Shown here piece after piece: positions 1 through 9,286 of a stretch of DNA of 64,000 nucleotides. Made by a program: the position numbers and the translations under genes. Numbering within the stretch: the first letter of the stretch is position 1; the number at the start of each line of letters is the position of its first letter. The notes beneath the pieces are model-generated. The model searched no databases. It had not been told where the DNA came from and was given only the letters and a program-made list of their open reading frames with translations. Source of the DNA: CAUZIZ01 sp965218775 (lineage in GTDB: Bacteria; Acidobacteriota; UBA6911; RPQK01; JAJDTT01); NCBI GenBank assembly GCA_965218775.1, contig CBDCLS010000004.1, positions 310,001 through 374,000 of the forward strand, in the 5' to 3' direction.

Positions 1-1
1 T

Positions 2-1387
2 CAAAAGCATCCTGACAATCCTCTGCTTGAAGCGGACGCCCCCTGGGAAGAGACTGCCCGGAAGAGTTGGGGAATACAGCTAGGCACTGCCATCTATGAC
101 GCCCAGGACCAGAAATTCAAGATCTGGTACCAGATCGAGCAGCATACCGGCGGCAATGTAGCTGCCTACGCCGAGAGTCAGGACGGAGTGAAGTGGGTGA
201 GACCTCACCTGGAATTGGTCCGCTATCAGGGGACGATGCAGAACAACGTGCTGCTCCATGCCGACCATGTTGGAAAGCGACCACTGGCAGGCAGCATCCG
301 CCTGATCCAGGACCCTCGAGATCGCCCGGCGGAACGAAGGTTCCTCTCCTGCGGCATTCCTCCCTACCACGAAGATGGAAGCCGGTTCGGAGGCTGGAAC
401 GGGATGGCGTACAGTGCCGATGGTCTCACCTGGCACCAGATGCCGGGCGGCCTTCGCGGCGGCGGCGGCGGCGGGAATCCGAGCATCGTCTGGGATGAAA
501 CCCTGGGGAAGTATGTCTTGTTTCACAGACAGTTGACGGAGAAGGCCGACCCCGAAACCGGCACCGGTCCTCGCTATATCGTTCGTCAGGAGAGCGAGGA
601 CCTGGTTGAGTGGTCCCCCCGACAGACGGTTTTTCATCCGATGAGCGAGAGGTGGCCCGAAGTCGAGAGTGTGAAGGTGTATCGCTATGAGGGCTTTTAT
701 CTAGGACTGCCTTCGATGCTGGACAACTATGTGAGGGGAGACGTGGAGCAGCACTTGATTATCAGTCGAGATGGGTTTCGCTGGGACCACCCGTTTCCCA
801 ACGAAGCGTTCATTCCCAAGGGCGAAGAGGGCCAGTGGGACGACCGAATCATTTGGTGGCCTTCGATGATCGTGCACGGTGAAAAAACATTGTTCTACTA
901 CGCCGGAGCAAGATACCGGCACGGGGTCAAAGGCCAACCACTGGATAAGTGCCAGATCAGGATCGGGCTGGGCTGGGTACCGCGGGACCGGCTGATGGGT
1001 CTTCGGAGCAGAGAGCGACTGAGCGGAAAAGGAGCCCTCTTGACCCGACCGTTCGTGGTCGAAGGCGATGAGCTGTATGTCAATGCTGGAGTTGGCGGCG
1101 GGCTTCGGGTCGAGGTCGTCGACCCGACCGCGAGACAGTTCGACACCAGAAGGAAGGCCCACATGGGCCACTATATTTCTGCTGCTGAGAAGAAGTTTGA
1201 TGGATTTCGGCGCGAAGACTGCGAAGTGGTCCAGGGCGATAGCCTGGCCCATCGGGTAAGGTGGAACGGCCGATCGCTGGCTCAGTTCAGAGGGAAAGCA
1301 ATCCGACTGCGGTTTGTGTTCAATGATGCCACGATCTGGGCGTTTCAGGTTGCCAATGCCAAACCAGGCCGTCGAGAAAGGCCGTGA
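2..1387 (+). CDS. Secreted beta-propeller family protein (5' end outside window)
   Basis: The reading frame is open to the left edge, so the gene starts before the window; the first in-frame ATG at 188 is internal. It belongs to the seven-member propeller family of this window: it shows the PWE element, AYAESQDGVKW followed by RPHLEL, a central FHRQ strand, and the C-terminal module in which LLTRPF..GDELYVN is followed by LRVEV and a final IRLRFVFNDATIWAFQV. Relatives begin with a signal peptide that would lie off the window here. The fold resembles the GH32/43/68-type five-bladed propeller superfamily, but I see no proven catalytic triad, so the substrate is unknown. The next paralogue starts 228 bp downstream on the same strand. 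The gap contains a GTCGCAGGTCGCAAGTC-type direct repeat and no gene. Confidence 0.8.
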   Translation, partial: QKHPDNPLLEADAPWEETARKSWGIQLGTAIYDAQDQKFKIWYQIEQHTGGNVAAYAESQDGVKWVRPHLELVRYQGTMQNNVLLHADHVGKRPLAGSIRLIQDPRDRPAERRFLSCGIPPYHEDGSRFGGWNGMAYSADGLTWHQMPGGLRGGGGGGNPSIVWDETLGKYVLFHRQLTEKADPETGTGPRYIVRQESEDLVEWSPRQTVFHPMSERWPEVESVKVYRYEGFYLGLPSMLDNYVRGDVEQHLIISRDGFRWDHPFPNEAFIPKGEEGQWDDRIIWWPSMIVHGEKTLFYYAGARYRHGVKGQPLDKCQIRIGLGWVPRDRLMGLRSRERLSGKGALLTRPFVVEGDELYVNAGVGGGLRVEVVDPTARQFDTRRKAHMGHYISAAEKKFDGFRREDCEVVQGDSLAHRVRWNGRSLAQFRGKAIRLRFVFNDATIWAFQVANAKPGRRERP

Positions 1388-1615
1388 TGATCTGAAGCCC
1401 TTGAAACTTCATTTCGTCGCAGGTCGCAAGTCACGGGTCGCAGGTTGCTGAGGAACATCTTCGCTAAGACCGGCTCTGTGACGAAGGAGCCGAAAGTGTG
1501 GAGCAGGAATTCGAGGGGCGGAATATAGACTAGCCAGAAGCGAGGTCCCAGGATAGCAATGACACTCAGTTCAACCCAGTGGCTACGGTGGTCATCCCGA
1601 AAAGGAGGATGGAGA

Positions 1616-3160
1616 ATGAGGAGAGGACTGATCTCTGCCTGCCTGGTTTCTATGGCCCTACCCGTGGCAGCGGGAGAGCAGCCCAGCTCCCTGGACATCG
1701 GCTCCCGGCTGGAGCTGTTCGTGGATGACTACCTGATCGATTCCATCAAGGGTGTGAGCCTCAAGCCGCATGAGCCTCGGTCGGCGGGCAAGACACTGAC
1801 CTTTGACCAGCCCTGGGAGGGCAATACAAGCACCTACGTCAACCTCCTCCAGGACGAAGACCGTCTCCGCATGTACTACCGGGGCAGCAGCAACCCCAGC
1901 GCCGTCCAGACGTCCTTCCTGAAACCCGGGGAGGAGGTGGCCCCGAACCATCCCTCGGTGATCGCCTATGCCGAGAGTCGCGACGGCGTCACTTGGGAAA
2001 GACCCGCCCTGGGCATCTACGAATTTCAGGGCTCGAAGGAAAACAGCATCGTGTGGATGGACAAGCCGGGCGAGCAGAAGGTCACAGACTGCATGTATGT
2101 CTTCAAGGACGGCAACCCCCAAGCCCCTGCCTCCGAGCGCTACAAAGCCGTGGGCGGAAGCAGCTATCCGTTGGTAGCCCTGGTCTCTCCGGACGGACTT
2201 CACTGGACCGAATTGCAAGGGCAGAAATCGCTGATCGAAGAGGGGCTGCACAGGAATGCCTTCGACGCACTCAACGTCGTCTTCTGGGATTCATTCCGGA
2301 AGAAGTACGTCATCTTTTTTCGGGACTCCGGCCGAGGCCCTCATCCCAAGGCCAAGGGGCCGGCCTATCGTCACCAGGGGCGCCCCACACAGAACTATGG
2401 CAACCGGAGCTTCAAGTTTGCCAGCTCCGAGGACTTCCTCAATTGGAGCAGCCCCCAGTGGGCGGATTTCGGCGACGCGCCCACGGAGCACCTGTACACC
2501 AACGGAACCACGGCCTATTTCCGAGCTCCCCACATCTACATGGCATTTCCCAAGCGTTTCCTGCCCTGGAGACAGCGTTTCCAGGACACACCCTCGCCGG
2601 GCGCGTCGGATGGGGTGTTCCTGAGCAGCCGGGACGGCCTGCACTGGGACCGCCGCTTCATGGAAGCATTCATCCGACCGGGCCGGGACCGGCGCGACTG
2701 GGCTAACCGGAGCAACATGACCGCCGTGGGCGTGGTGGAAACGGCTCCCGATGAGATCTCCTCGTACGTCGTTCGCCACTACAAGTTTCCCAGTGTCTAC
2801 CTAGAGCGCATGGTGCTGCGGACCGACGGTTTCGTGTCCGTGAACGCTGGCTATGCGGGCGGCGAAGTGGTCACCAGACCCCTGCTCTTCCATGGGGACA
2901 ACCTGGTCCTCAACTTCGCCACCTCGGCAGCCGGAAGCATCCGTGTGGAGATCCAGAGTGCCCAAGGGAACCCACTACCCGGATTTGCGCTGGAGGAATC
3001 GCCGCTGATCTGGGGAGACGAGATCGAGCATACGGTGCGGTGGGAACGGACTCATGCCAAGGCGACTTCAGATAAGCCCCTGGCAAGGATAGCCGGGAAG
3101 CCAGTGCGGCTCCGTTTCGTGATGAAGGACGCGGATCTGTATTCGATTCGCTTCCGCTAA
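1616..3160 (+). CDS. Secreted five-bladed beta-propeller protein, paralogue 2
   Basis: The start at 1616 is chosen because AAAGGAGG (1601-1608) stands just upstream and the protein then opens with a signal peptide (MRRGLISACLVSMALPVAAG). A longer in-frame ATG at 1559 has no ribosome site. Conserved landmarks run in order: LELFVDDYLID, FDQPWEG, RMYYRGSS, YAESRDGVTWERP, ENSIVWMD, SERYKAVGG, DFGDAPTEHLYTN, APHIYMAFPKRF, SSRDGLHWDRRF, EAFIRPGRD, then a C-terminal beta-sandwich-like part with RVEIQ, ESPLIWGDEIEHTVRW and VRLRFVMKDADLYSIRFR. This is a full-length, intact family member of 514 residues. Its nearest paralogues in the window are the genes at 3376 and 43014. Export and glycan-related function are inferred; no biochemical activity can be read from sequence. 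Confidence 0.85.
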   Translation: MRRGLISACLVSMALPVAAGEQPSSLDIGSRLELFVDDYLIDSIKGVSLKPHEPRSAGKTLTFDQPWEGNTSTYVNLLQDEDRLRMYYRGSSNPSAVQTSFLKPGEEVAPNHPSVIAYAESRDGVTWERPALGIYEFQGSKENSIVWMDKPGEQKVTDCMYVFKDGNPQAPASERYKAVGGSSYPLVALVSPDGLHWTELQGQKSLIEEGLHRNAFDALNVVFWDSFRKKYVIFFRDSGRGPHPKAKGPAYRHQGRPTQNYGNRSFKFASSEDFLNWSSPQWADFGDAPTEHLYTNGTTAYFRAPHIYMAFPKRFLPWRQRFQDTPSPGASDGVFLSSRDGLHWDRRFMEAFIRPGRDRRDWANRSNMTAVGVVETAPDEISSYVVRHYKFPSVYLERMVLRTDGFVSVNAGYAGGEVVTRPLLFHGDNLVLNFATSAAGSIRVEIQSAQGNPLPGFALEESPLIWGDEIEHTVRWERTHAKATSDKPLARIAGKPVRLRFVMKDADLYSIRFR

Positions 3161-3375
3161 GTCTTCTGTTGGGGGCCGCTCTATGAGTGGCCGGCGGTGT
3201 ACACCTCTCGGAGCCTTCGACAGCAGTCCGGCCGCCCATAGGTCTGTCGCTACAACTCGGGCCCGAAATTTTCTATCTTATTGGGACGATGCACAGAAAC
3301 GGCTTTCGAAGCGGCATAAAGACCCAGGGGCCGTTCGGGACCTTTCACGGAACGAGTAGTCTCCTTAGGAGGATC

Positions 3376-4920
3376 ATGAAGAAATCACTGCGCCCTGCGC
3401 TCCCATTCGCCATCTGTACTCTCTTCCTAGTCCAGGCCACGGCCGAGCACCACGGCAAGAAAGACCCCCCGCTCCAGATCGGCACCCGCCTCGAGCTCTT
3501 CGTAGACGACCATCTGATCCAGGAGATGGAAGGGGTAGAGCTTCGGCTGCAGACCCCGGTCTCCGCCGGGACTGTCGTGACTCTTGATCGGCCCTGGGAG
3601 GGTGGTTCCAGCACCTACACCACGGTCTTTCCTGACGGCGACGGTTTTCGGATGTACTACCGGGGAAGCGCCCGGGAGCAGCCCTTCCCGTTGGACACGG
3701 GGAAGGAGAAGATTCCCGACCACAACGAGGTGACGTGTGTGGCCGAAAGCCAGGATGGCGTCCACTGGACCCGGCCGTCTCTGGGAGTCCACGAGTTCGG
3801 CGGCTCCCGGGACAACAACATCGTGTGGGTGGACGAGCCGGGCGAGCACCGCCTCTCCTACTGCATGGCGGTTTTCAAGGACACGAATCCCCAGACCCCG
3901 GATTCCCAGCGCTACAAGGCCCTGGGAGGATGCAGCTACCCGCTGGTTCCCCTGGTCTCGGAAGATGGCTACCACTGGAAGAAGCTCCAGGGTGAGGAGT
4001 CCCTCCTCTCCGAGGGTCTCCACAGCAACGCCTTCGACGCCTTGAGCTCGGCCTTTTGGGATCCGGTCCGGGAGCAGTACACCCTCATCTTTCGAGACAT
4101 GGATCGTGGCAAGTCCCCGGTTCCCGGCACGAGTCTGCCACCGCCAGGGGACGTCATCAACTATGGAATCCGGAGCTTCAAGTACACCTCCTCCACAGAC
4201 TTCCGAAGCTGGACCTATCCCCAGTGGGCGGATTTCGGCGATACTCCACCCGAGCACCTATACACCAACGGCGTCACTCCCTACGTGCGAGCTCCCCACA
4301 TCTACCTGGCCCTGCCCAAACGCTTCGAGCCCTGGCGCAGGAAGTTCGACGGTTGGACGCCTGGAGTCTCGGAGGGAGTGTTCCTCTCCAGCCGGGACGG
4401 GGTCCACTGGGATCGACGCTTCATGGAGGCCTTCGTGCGACCCGGCCGGGACCCCTTCAACTGGGGCCACCGGGGGAACATGGCGGCAGTCGGAGTATTG
4501 CAGACCGCAGAGGACGAATTGTCTCTCTACTACCAACGCAACTACGGCATGCCCACCGCCCACATGGAGCGGCTCACGCTGCGGGTGGACGGCTTCGTCT
4601 CGGTCCATGCGAGGGTGCCGGGAGGAGAGTTCGTAACCCGGCCCATCACCCTGGAGGGGGAGAGTCTGGTTCTCAACTACTCCACCTCGGCGGCGGGAAG
4701 CATCCGGGTGGAGATCCAGGACGAGCAGGGACGTCCCATCCCGGGATTCGAGTTGAGTGATTCCCCTCTGATCTGGGGAGACGAGATCGAGAAGTCCATC
4801 GTCTGGAAGGGTCCTCAGTCTCAAACGGACCGCTCGCCCTTCAAGCGCCTCAAAGGGGCGGCTATCCGGCTGCGCTTCCACATGAAGGACGCCGACCTCT
4901 ATTCCCTTCGATTTCGATAA
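3376..4920 (+). CDS. Secreted five-bladed beta-propeller protein, paralogue 3
   Basis: The start at 3376 follows TTAGGAGG (3366-3373) and gives a signal peptide (MKKSLRPALPFAICTLFLVQATA). The upstream in-frame ATG at 3187 is not supported. Architecture matches the gene at 1616 block for block: LELFVDDHLIQ, LDRPWEGGSSTY, MYYRGSA, CVAESQDGVHWTRP, NNIVWVDEPGEH, DFGDTPPEHLYTN, APHIYLALPKRF, SSRDGVHWDRRF, EAFVRPGRD and the end RLRFHMKDADLYSLRFR. The two genes are in tandem, same strand, 215 bp apart, so a local duplication is likely. 514 residues, intact. Cleaved export is likely, and the propeller fold is inferred from the repeated W/D-rich blades. Substrate unknown. Confidence 0.85.
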   Translation: MKKSLRPALPFAICTLFLVQATAEHHGKKDPPLQIGTRLELFVDDHLIQEMEGVELRLQTPVSAGTVVTLDRPWEGGSSTYTTVFPDGDGFRMYYRGSAREQPFPLDTGKEKIPDHNEVTCVAESQDGVHWTRPSLGVHEFGGSRDNNIVWVDEPGEHRLSYCMAVFKDTNPQTPDSQRYKALGGCSYPLVPLVSEDGYHWKKLQGEESLLSEGLHSNAFDALSSAFWDPVREQYTLIFRDMDRGKSPVPGTSLPPPGDVINYGIRSFKYTSSTDFRSWTYPQWADFGDTPPEHLYTNGVTPYVRAPHIYLALPKRFEPWRRKFDGWTPGVSEGVFLSSRDGVHWDRRFMEAFVRPGRDPFNWGHRGNMAAVGVLQTAEDELSLYYQRNYGMPTAHMERLTLRVDGFVSVHARVPGGEFVTRPITLEGESLVLNYSTSAAGSIRVEIQDEQGRPIPGFELSDSPLIWGDEIEKSIVWKGPQSQTDRSPFKRLKGAAIRLRFHMKDADLYSLRFR

Positions 4921-5281
4921 GACGACCGATGCTGGATAGTCGAGAGCGGCATGGAGTGGATGGGGAAAATAGGAGCAGCCCCTCGCGTTAAGCTGACAAA
5001 GCCCTTTTGGGTTTCGAGGATAGGAGTTCGCTTTCTTGGACGTCGGGTATGGTCACCATTTTGGGTGGGAGTGGGAGTGAAGAAAGGGGCCGAGGGAGGA
5101 CAGGAGGAGGTTGGGTACGCGCTGAGGGAAAAATGGGATGAAACACCCCGGATCAGTACCTCGAGATTGAGCAAAGGGCGACGGTCCCTTGGCCTGCTAG
5201 GGACTCATGTAGGCGGCTGTTCCCAGGATGGCACCCGCACCAGTCATTTCCTTAGTCAGTGTGGGCGATTGGGAAGCATCA
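4921..5281. other. Intergenic, no gene seen
   Basis: About 360 bp after the tandem propellers. It is G-rich on the plus strand and no reading frame resembles a known protein. A short downstream terminator was not convincing. Confidence 0.4.
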
Positions 5282-5398
5282 TTAAAAGGGGCCCTCTCCT
5301 TCAAGAGCCTTGGCGAGGCCGAAGTCCAGCACCTTCACCTTGCCGCCTTCGCCGATCTTGGAGGTGATCTTGTAGTGGGACAGGGTCTGGCCTATTAA
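5282..5398 (-). pseudogene. Ser/Thr kinase remnant, glycine loop fused directly to DFG
   Basis: Read on the minus strand, this frame encodes a 38-codon piece: LIGQTLSHYKITSKIGEGG, then immediately KVKVLDFGLAKALEGEGPF and a stop. The first part is the N-terminal glycine-rich loop and the second the DFG activation segment of a bacterial Pkn2-type kinase. The roughly 120 residues that normally lie between them, including the catalytic HRDLKPAN loop, are absent, and the join is in frame. The presumed start codon reads TTA, so nothing should initiate here. It is one of three kinase N-terminal remnants in 5 kb; the flanking DNA also matches the region before the remnant at 6541-6945. Confidence 0.8.
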
Positions 5399-5473
5399 CA
5401 CGGGCCTCCAGACTGTAGGGGAGCCTATCTGGCAATACTAGATCTTTGGACCTGGAAGGGCAATCTCACGAAG
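5384..5473 (-). repeat. Kinase-leader repeat, copy 1
   Basis: About 85 bp that match 6930-7016 imperfectly, sharing the block TACTAGATCTTTGGA followed by CTGGAAGGGCAATCTCA. In both places it lies directly upstream (minus strand) of a kinase N-terminus. It is therefore probably the old promoter/leader of a duplicated kinase gene. Confidence 0.7.
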
Positions 5474-5522
5474 ATTGTAAGGAAGGAGGGGGTCTATCGA
5501 ACTGTAGGTTTGGTAGATACCC
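5473..5522 (+). repeat. Short hairpin repeat, copy 1
   Basis: A roughly 48-bp segment starting GATTGTAAGGAAGGAGG and ending TTTGGTAGATACCC. GGGTCTATCGAAC pairs with GTTTGGTAGATACCC around a small loop. A homologous hairpin occurs at 37622-37668. Confidence 0.6.
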
Positions 5523-5761
5523 TAAGCCTAAGCGTAGAAAAATAGCCCTGAACCAAGGGTTTAGAGGGGCAGTTTTAGAAGGGTTTGTTAGACACCCTGT
5601 TTCTTGGGCAGGGGAGTGCCAGGCAGATGGCGCCGAACGGCAGAGGGGATGATGGTTAACAGTCCGCATAAACCCGCGGCAGGCGAGCGCGGAGGCCGCT
5701 TCACTGCGAACCCGTTTGCCTGCCGGGCGGGGTCATGCAGTTGTTATACCCGCCCCCCCTT
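5523..5761. other. Intergenic, no gene seen
   Basis: Together with the two preceding repeats this makes the gap before 5762. It has short inverted motifs (AGCCCTGAACC..GGGTTTAGA, GGGTTTGTTAGACACCC) but no supported gene. Confidence 0.35.
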
Positions 5762-6349
5762 TTAGGGTTTGTTCATCTCAGCTTCATGTGCCTTCGCTTC
5801 CGCTAGAGAGTGGACGCCCATGTATCGTCGCGTCTCATCTGTAACCCCTGGACCCACTTGATACAGTCGCACTGGTCCATCCCCGTCCGATCTGAACTGA
5901 GTGCCGAAACGCTGCGGTCGGCCTATGTTCATCAAGAATCGATCTTCACTCGATGCCGCCAACCATCTCGCCTGTCGATCGTTCTTCCCTTTGCTGATGG
6001 CAATGACACAAAATTCGTGGGCGAGCAGGAAGTCATCGGCTGCGTCACCGTGCTGAAGAATCAGGGCGGCGTGGTAGTAATCGTTGGCAGGGTGGAGCAT
6101 GTTGCGTAAGTACATTTCCTTCACCCGCTTCAACCGTGCGCTGTCTCGTGGCCCGACAACCGTCTTCCCGTCAGGCCGGTCGGATTGATCCTCATCGTGC
6201 AGGCGCGCCAATTCCTCATTATCCTTGGGAACATGCGCAGCCGGAAGCTGCGCGTTAGCGGGCTCTGCTGTGAACAGGGCGCCGAGCGCCATGCCATAAA
6301 GCGCAAATATGATCAGTGTGGATGAAGCTCTAGCAGCACGATGTGACAT
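5762..6349 (-). CDS. Exported hypothetical protein, 195 aa
   Basis: The start at 6349 has AGGAGG eight bases upstream. The protein opens with a signal peptide (hydrophobic stretch LIIFALYGMALGALF ending near NAQ). The mature part has a distinctive pattern: NDYYHAALILQHGD, then LAHEFCVIAISKG, RWLAASSEDRFL and GRPQRFGTQF. I recognise this as a widespread unnamed family in which a QHG helix and an RWLAA..DR helix recur (loosely like DUF6624-type proteins), but I cannot assign a function. It is intact and isolated, with kinase debris on both sides; composition and codon usage do not stand out. Confidence 0.75.
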   Translation of the reverse strand: MSHRAARASSTLIIFALYGMALGALFTAEPANAQLPAAHVPKDNEELARLHDEDQSDRPDGKTVVGPRDSARLKRVKEMYLRNMLHPANDYYHAALILQHGDAADDFLLAHEFCVIAISKGKNDRQARWLAASSEDRFLMNIGRPQRFGTQFRSDGDGPVRLYQVGPGVTDETRRYMGVHSLAEAKAHEAEMNKP

Positions 6350-6540
6350 GACATCGACCTCCTGAATTGAACCAGACCCAATGCTTGTCGAGCGACAGGT
6401 GTCGCGATGTCGCGATGATGTGCAGAAGGCGACATCTGGATTTTACTTGAGGGCTGTAATAATTTGCTGGAGGGGCGCCTTGTGCTCCTTAAAGGGGTAA
6501 TGACACGAAACGGAAAATATTGTCCGCTAAGAGCTTGTGT

Positions 6541-6945
6541 CATGACCCCATATTGGCGGGTTTCAGATCCGGTGGACGATGCCCTTCTCATGAGCCGCCT
6601 CTAGTGAAGAGCGATCTTTAAGCTGTCCTCTAGAGGAATAGCCCCTCTGTTAACACGCTCAGCCAGTGTCTCCCCTTCCACCAACTCCAACACCAATGCC
6701 TGCTTGTCGGCGGAATCCTCCAGACCGTAGATGGAGGCGATATTGGGATGATTCAGCGAGGCCAGTACCTGGGCCTCGCGTGAAAAGCGTGCCATGCGTT
6801 CTCGATCAGCGGCAAAGGCTTCGGGCAGGACTTTCAGGGCCACATCGCGGTTGAGCTTCGTATCGGTGGCCCGGTATACCTCACCCATGCCTCCTTCACC
6901 AAGTTTCTCCAAGATGCGCTAGCGCGAGATGGTTTGGCCGATCAA
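6541..6945 (-). pseudogene. Truncated serine/threonine protein kinase (Pkn type)
   Basis: On the minus strand from a TTG at 6945 the frame reads LIGQTISR, a TAG stop at 6919-6921 (probably a former Tyr codon), then RILEKLGEGGMGEVYRATD, VALKVLPEAFA, the helix C region ERMARFSREAQVLASLNHPNI and the hinge ALVLELVEGETLAERV. After SLKIALH a stop appears, but a shifted frame continues AAHEKGIVHR and, after loss of one G, LKPANI, the catalytic loop. Homology then ends. So the gene has a nonsense codon, a small deletion, a frameshift and complete loss of the C-lobe and any sensor domain. It cannot encode a kinase. An ATG at 6912 could start the surviving 103-residue piece, which has no catalytic base. 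Confidence 0.88.
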
Positions 6946-7016
6946 AGGCGTCTCCAGATTGCAGGGGAGTGCTTAGCGAATACTAGATCTTTGGATCTGG
7001 AAGGGCAATCTCAGGG
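6930..7016 (-). repeat. Kinase-leader repeat, copy 2
   Basis: Partner of 5384-5473; it covers the start of the kinase remnant and its former upstream region and overlaps the 3' end of the HDOD-GGDEF gene. Confidence 0.7.
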
Positions 7017-8558
7017 GGATGGCCAATAAAAGTCATCTCAAGGTCTTCTTCGGATACGTTTAGATCAGCCGAGTAGGCTACGACGCGGTCTTTTCCATGC
7101 TTCTTAGCCTTAAGGAGTGCCTGGTCAGCGGCAGGTAGCAGCTCATTGGCATTGTCAAACTGTTGTTCGGGTGTGTGGGAGGCGTAGCCCACTGAGACGG
7201 TGATGCGCACGGATTCTTCCGACCCAATCCTATAGGTCTTCGAGGAAATGACTTGCCGAATCCGCTCGCTCACTCGCTTAGCCTCAGGGCCATCCGTGCT
7301 CGGCAACACCACTACGAACTCCTCTCCCCCATAGCGCGCGACCCAATCGTGCTGGCGTACTTCGTCAGCCAAGGCGTGGGCTACCGAAACGAGAATGCAG
7401 TCTCCAGCTTGGTGTCCATAGGCGTCATTGATTTGCTTGAAGTGGTCAATGTCACAGAACAGGACGCTCAGGGACTGACGTCGCTCCACGGCCCACTCGA
7501 ACTCGTCTGCCAGGAACTTATCTAGGTGAACCCGATTGTAGAGACCTGTCAAAGCATCCTGCTTAGTGAGCTGTTTCAACTCCTGGTTCTCGGACGCCAT
7601 TTGCATGGTTTTTAAGTTGGCAAGATGGGCATCCTGCACCACCTTCTTGCTCACCTTGGTTAGCGCGTTCCTAGCCTGCTCTAGGATATCTCGAATGGTT
7701 TCTGCGTCGTCTAGAGGGATTCTGAAAGGATCGGAAATTTCTGGAATGCTGTCTGCAATTCTGGTTAGTATTTGCTCGATCTCTGGCTCCTTCAGGTCGA
7801 GCAGCTTCCCGGCCTTTTCGTGGGCTTTCCGAACGGCTATCTCTCTATCTTCACCCACCCAAACATCGGCCAGAAGGCCGGAAATAGCCACCACCTTGAC
7901 TGAATCTGTTCCTTCCACTGAAGTACCAGCGTCGCCGATATTGTGGCTGCCACACACACAGATTCGGTAGATCTCCGGCAAGCGCCATTGTCGGGCCAAC
8001 CAGCCGCCCGCTTCAGCGTGGTCCCCTCCCAATTCTCGGTACTCCAGCTCGACGAGGTAATCGTGGTCTCCCGCTGACTGGGTTACCAGATTTCCATAGG
8101 TTTGCGGAAGCGCTTGTGTTAGGGCGAGCATACCGATGTCCTGGAGCAACCCGGCCACAAATAATTCTTCCCCACTAGGTAAGTTAGTTGCCCAGTTCAC
8201 GCGCCGCCACGGCCGATATGAGGGATCGGCGCCAGAAGCGGGGTAGCTCATGATGCACGTCGTTTTCCCGTAGGCCCCTCAAGAGGGAAAAACTCAAGGC
8301 CAAGGCACGGACTGAGTTGGTTCCCAGCAGGGCTACTGCATGGCTGATAGTTCTCACGTCGTGGTTTAGGCTATAGAAAGCTGAGTTGAGGACTTTGAAC
8401 ACCTCGCTGACCAGAGCGGGGTCGCGGCTCATGACTGCGCCCAGTTCGCTCAGCTCTCCATCCTCTTGCCGGCACAGTTCAACGATTTGAAGGGCGATGC
8501 CGGGAAGGCTAGGTAAGGTCTTGCAATTCGTCAGTCGATCCGTTACCAGAGGATTCAT
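6983..8558 (-). pseudogene. HDOD-GGDEF diguanylate cyclase, split by a frameshift
   Basis: Two overlapping minus-strand frames make one protein. The first (8558-8184) holds the N-terminal half of an HDOD domain (LPSLPGIALQIVEL, MSRDPALVSEVFKVLNSAFY, ISHAVALLGTNSVRAL). The second (from about 8190 to 6983) continues it (EELFVAGLLQDIGMLAL, EYRELGGDHAEAGGWLARQWRLP) and adds a linker helix and a complete GGDEF domain: DALTGLYNRVHLDKF, FCDIDHFKQINDAYGHQAGD and the active-site signature RYGGEEFV. So the C-terminal domain looks able to make cyclic di-GMP, but the reading frame breaks in the middle of HDOD by one extra base (or two missing) near 8190. It could be a sequencing error or a real lesion; the surrounding region is full of real lesions. 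Confidence 0.85.
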
Positions 8559-8992
8559 TGCCGTTGCTCGCCAAGCATTCTTCCCGAGTCCTGACCCTCG
8601 GAGTGTAATGAGGTCTTCACTACCAAGGTATCGGTATAACTGAGAGGAACTGTAGATCCACTTCCAGTGATAAATCTATTCACTCCACGTACTTACAGGT
8701 CACTACTAAAGACACGAGTCAGCCCTCACTGGGGCTCAGATTCTGGCCTCCTCATGGCTCGCCAGATCGCTACCAGTTGCTGCGGCTCCCACTCGAACCC
8801 GTAAGAGCAGTGTGTTGGAAGGATACCAGGAAGGCGACAGGACGAGAAGTGAGAATCTTCTGGCTCACGCAGCAAGGCTGGACTGCCCATCACTGCGGGG
8901 CCATGGGCGCTGGTGGAGTTCGAGAACGGGTTTAGGCTGGTGGTGGATAGTAGGGCGCAATTCGAAAGGTCAGATAGGAAGGGCGGACCTTC
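8559..8992. other. Intergenic, no gene seen
   Basis: About 430 bp upstream of the HDOD-GGDEF start. It must contain that gene's promoter, but no convincing -35/-10 pair was picked. Otherwise empty. Confidence 0.35.
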
Positions 8993-8995
8993 TAA

Positions 8996-9176
8996 GGGTC
9001 TGCGCAAAAATAACTTGGCATTTTGGCATCTCATCTTCGCACCATCTTCGGCCGCTCCTCAATCGCGAAATCCTCAACGTAGACCGGGCTACGCCTGCGG
9101 TTTCACTCAATCGTTCGCGGCCAAATCTGATGCAAATCTGAGCGCCAATTCTACCAAGTTATTTCTGCGCAGACCC
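8996..9176. mobile_element. 181-bp MITE-like palindrome
   Basis: The ends are inverted copies: GGGTCTGCGCAAAAATAACT on the left and AGTTATTTCTGCGCAGACCC on the right (one mismatch). Both sides are flanked by TAA (8993-8995, 9177-9179), a possible 3-bp target duplication. The interior is itself partly palindromic, with GTAGACCGGGCTAC at the centre and matching TCAATCGCGAA / CAATCGTTCGCG arms. It has no coding capacity, as expected of a non-autonomous element. Confidence 0.65.
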
Positions 9177-9217
9177 TAAGACGAGCACCGGGAGTTTCCA
9201 GCTGACTTGAAGGGGGG

Positions 9218-9286
9218 GTGTAATAGTCGGCACCCGATCTTACAGACAGCGCCCGATTCGATCGAAATCGAACGGCCGCTTTCGCC
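9218..9286 (-). repeat. Dispersed repeat R, copy 1
   Basis: Read on the minus strand: AGGCGAAAGCGGCCGTTCGA, then CGGGCGCTGTCTGTAAGATCG and GTGCCGACTATTACACC (quoted in pieces). It matches the sequence flanking the group II intron (19531-19535 joined to 22609-22665) and 37758-37810. The repeat abuts the truncated 5' end of the hydrolase that follows. Confidence 0.65.

Noticed and set aside
1400..1450. Direct repeats (CGCAGGTCGCAAGTC..GGGTCGCAGG) as a CRISPR or iteron
   Set aside because: Only two or three imperfect copies with no spacers; nothing else in the window looks like a CRISPR array.
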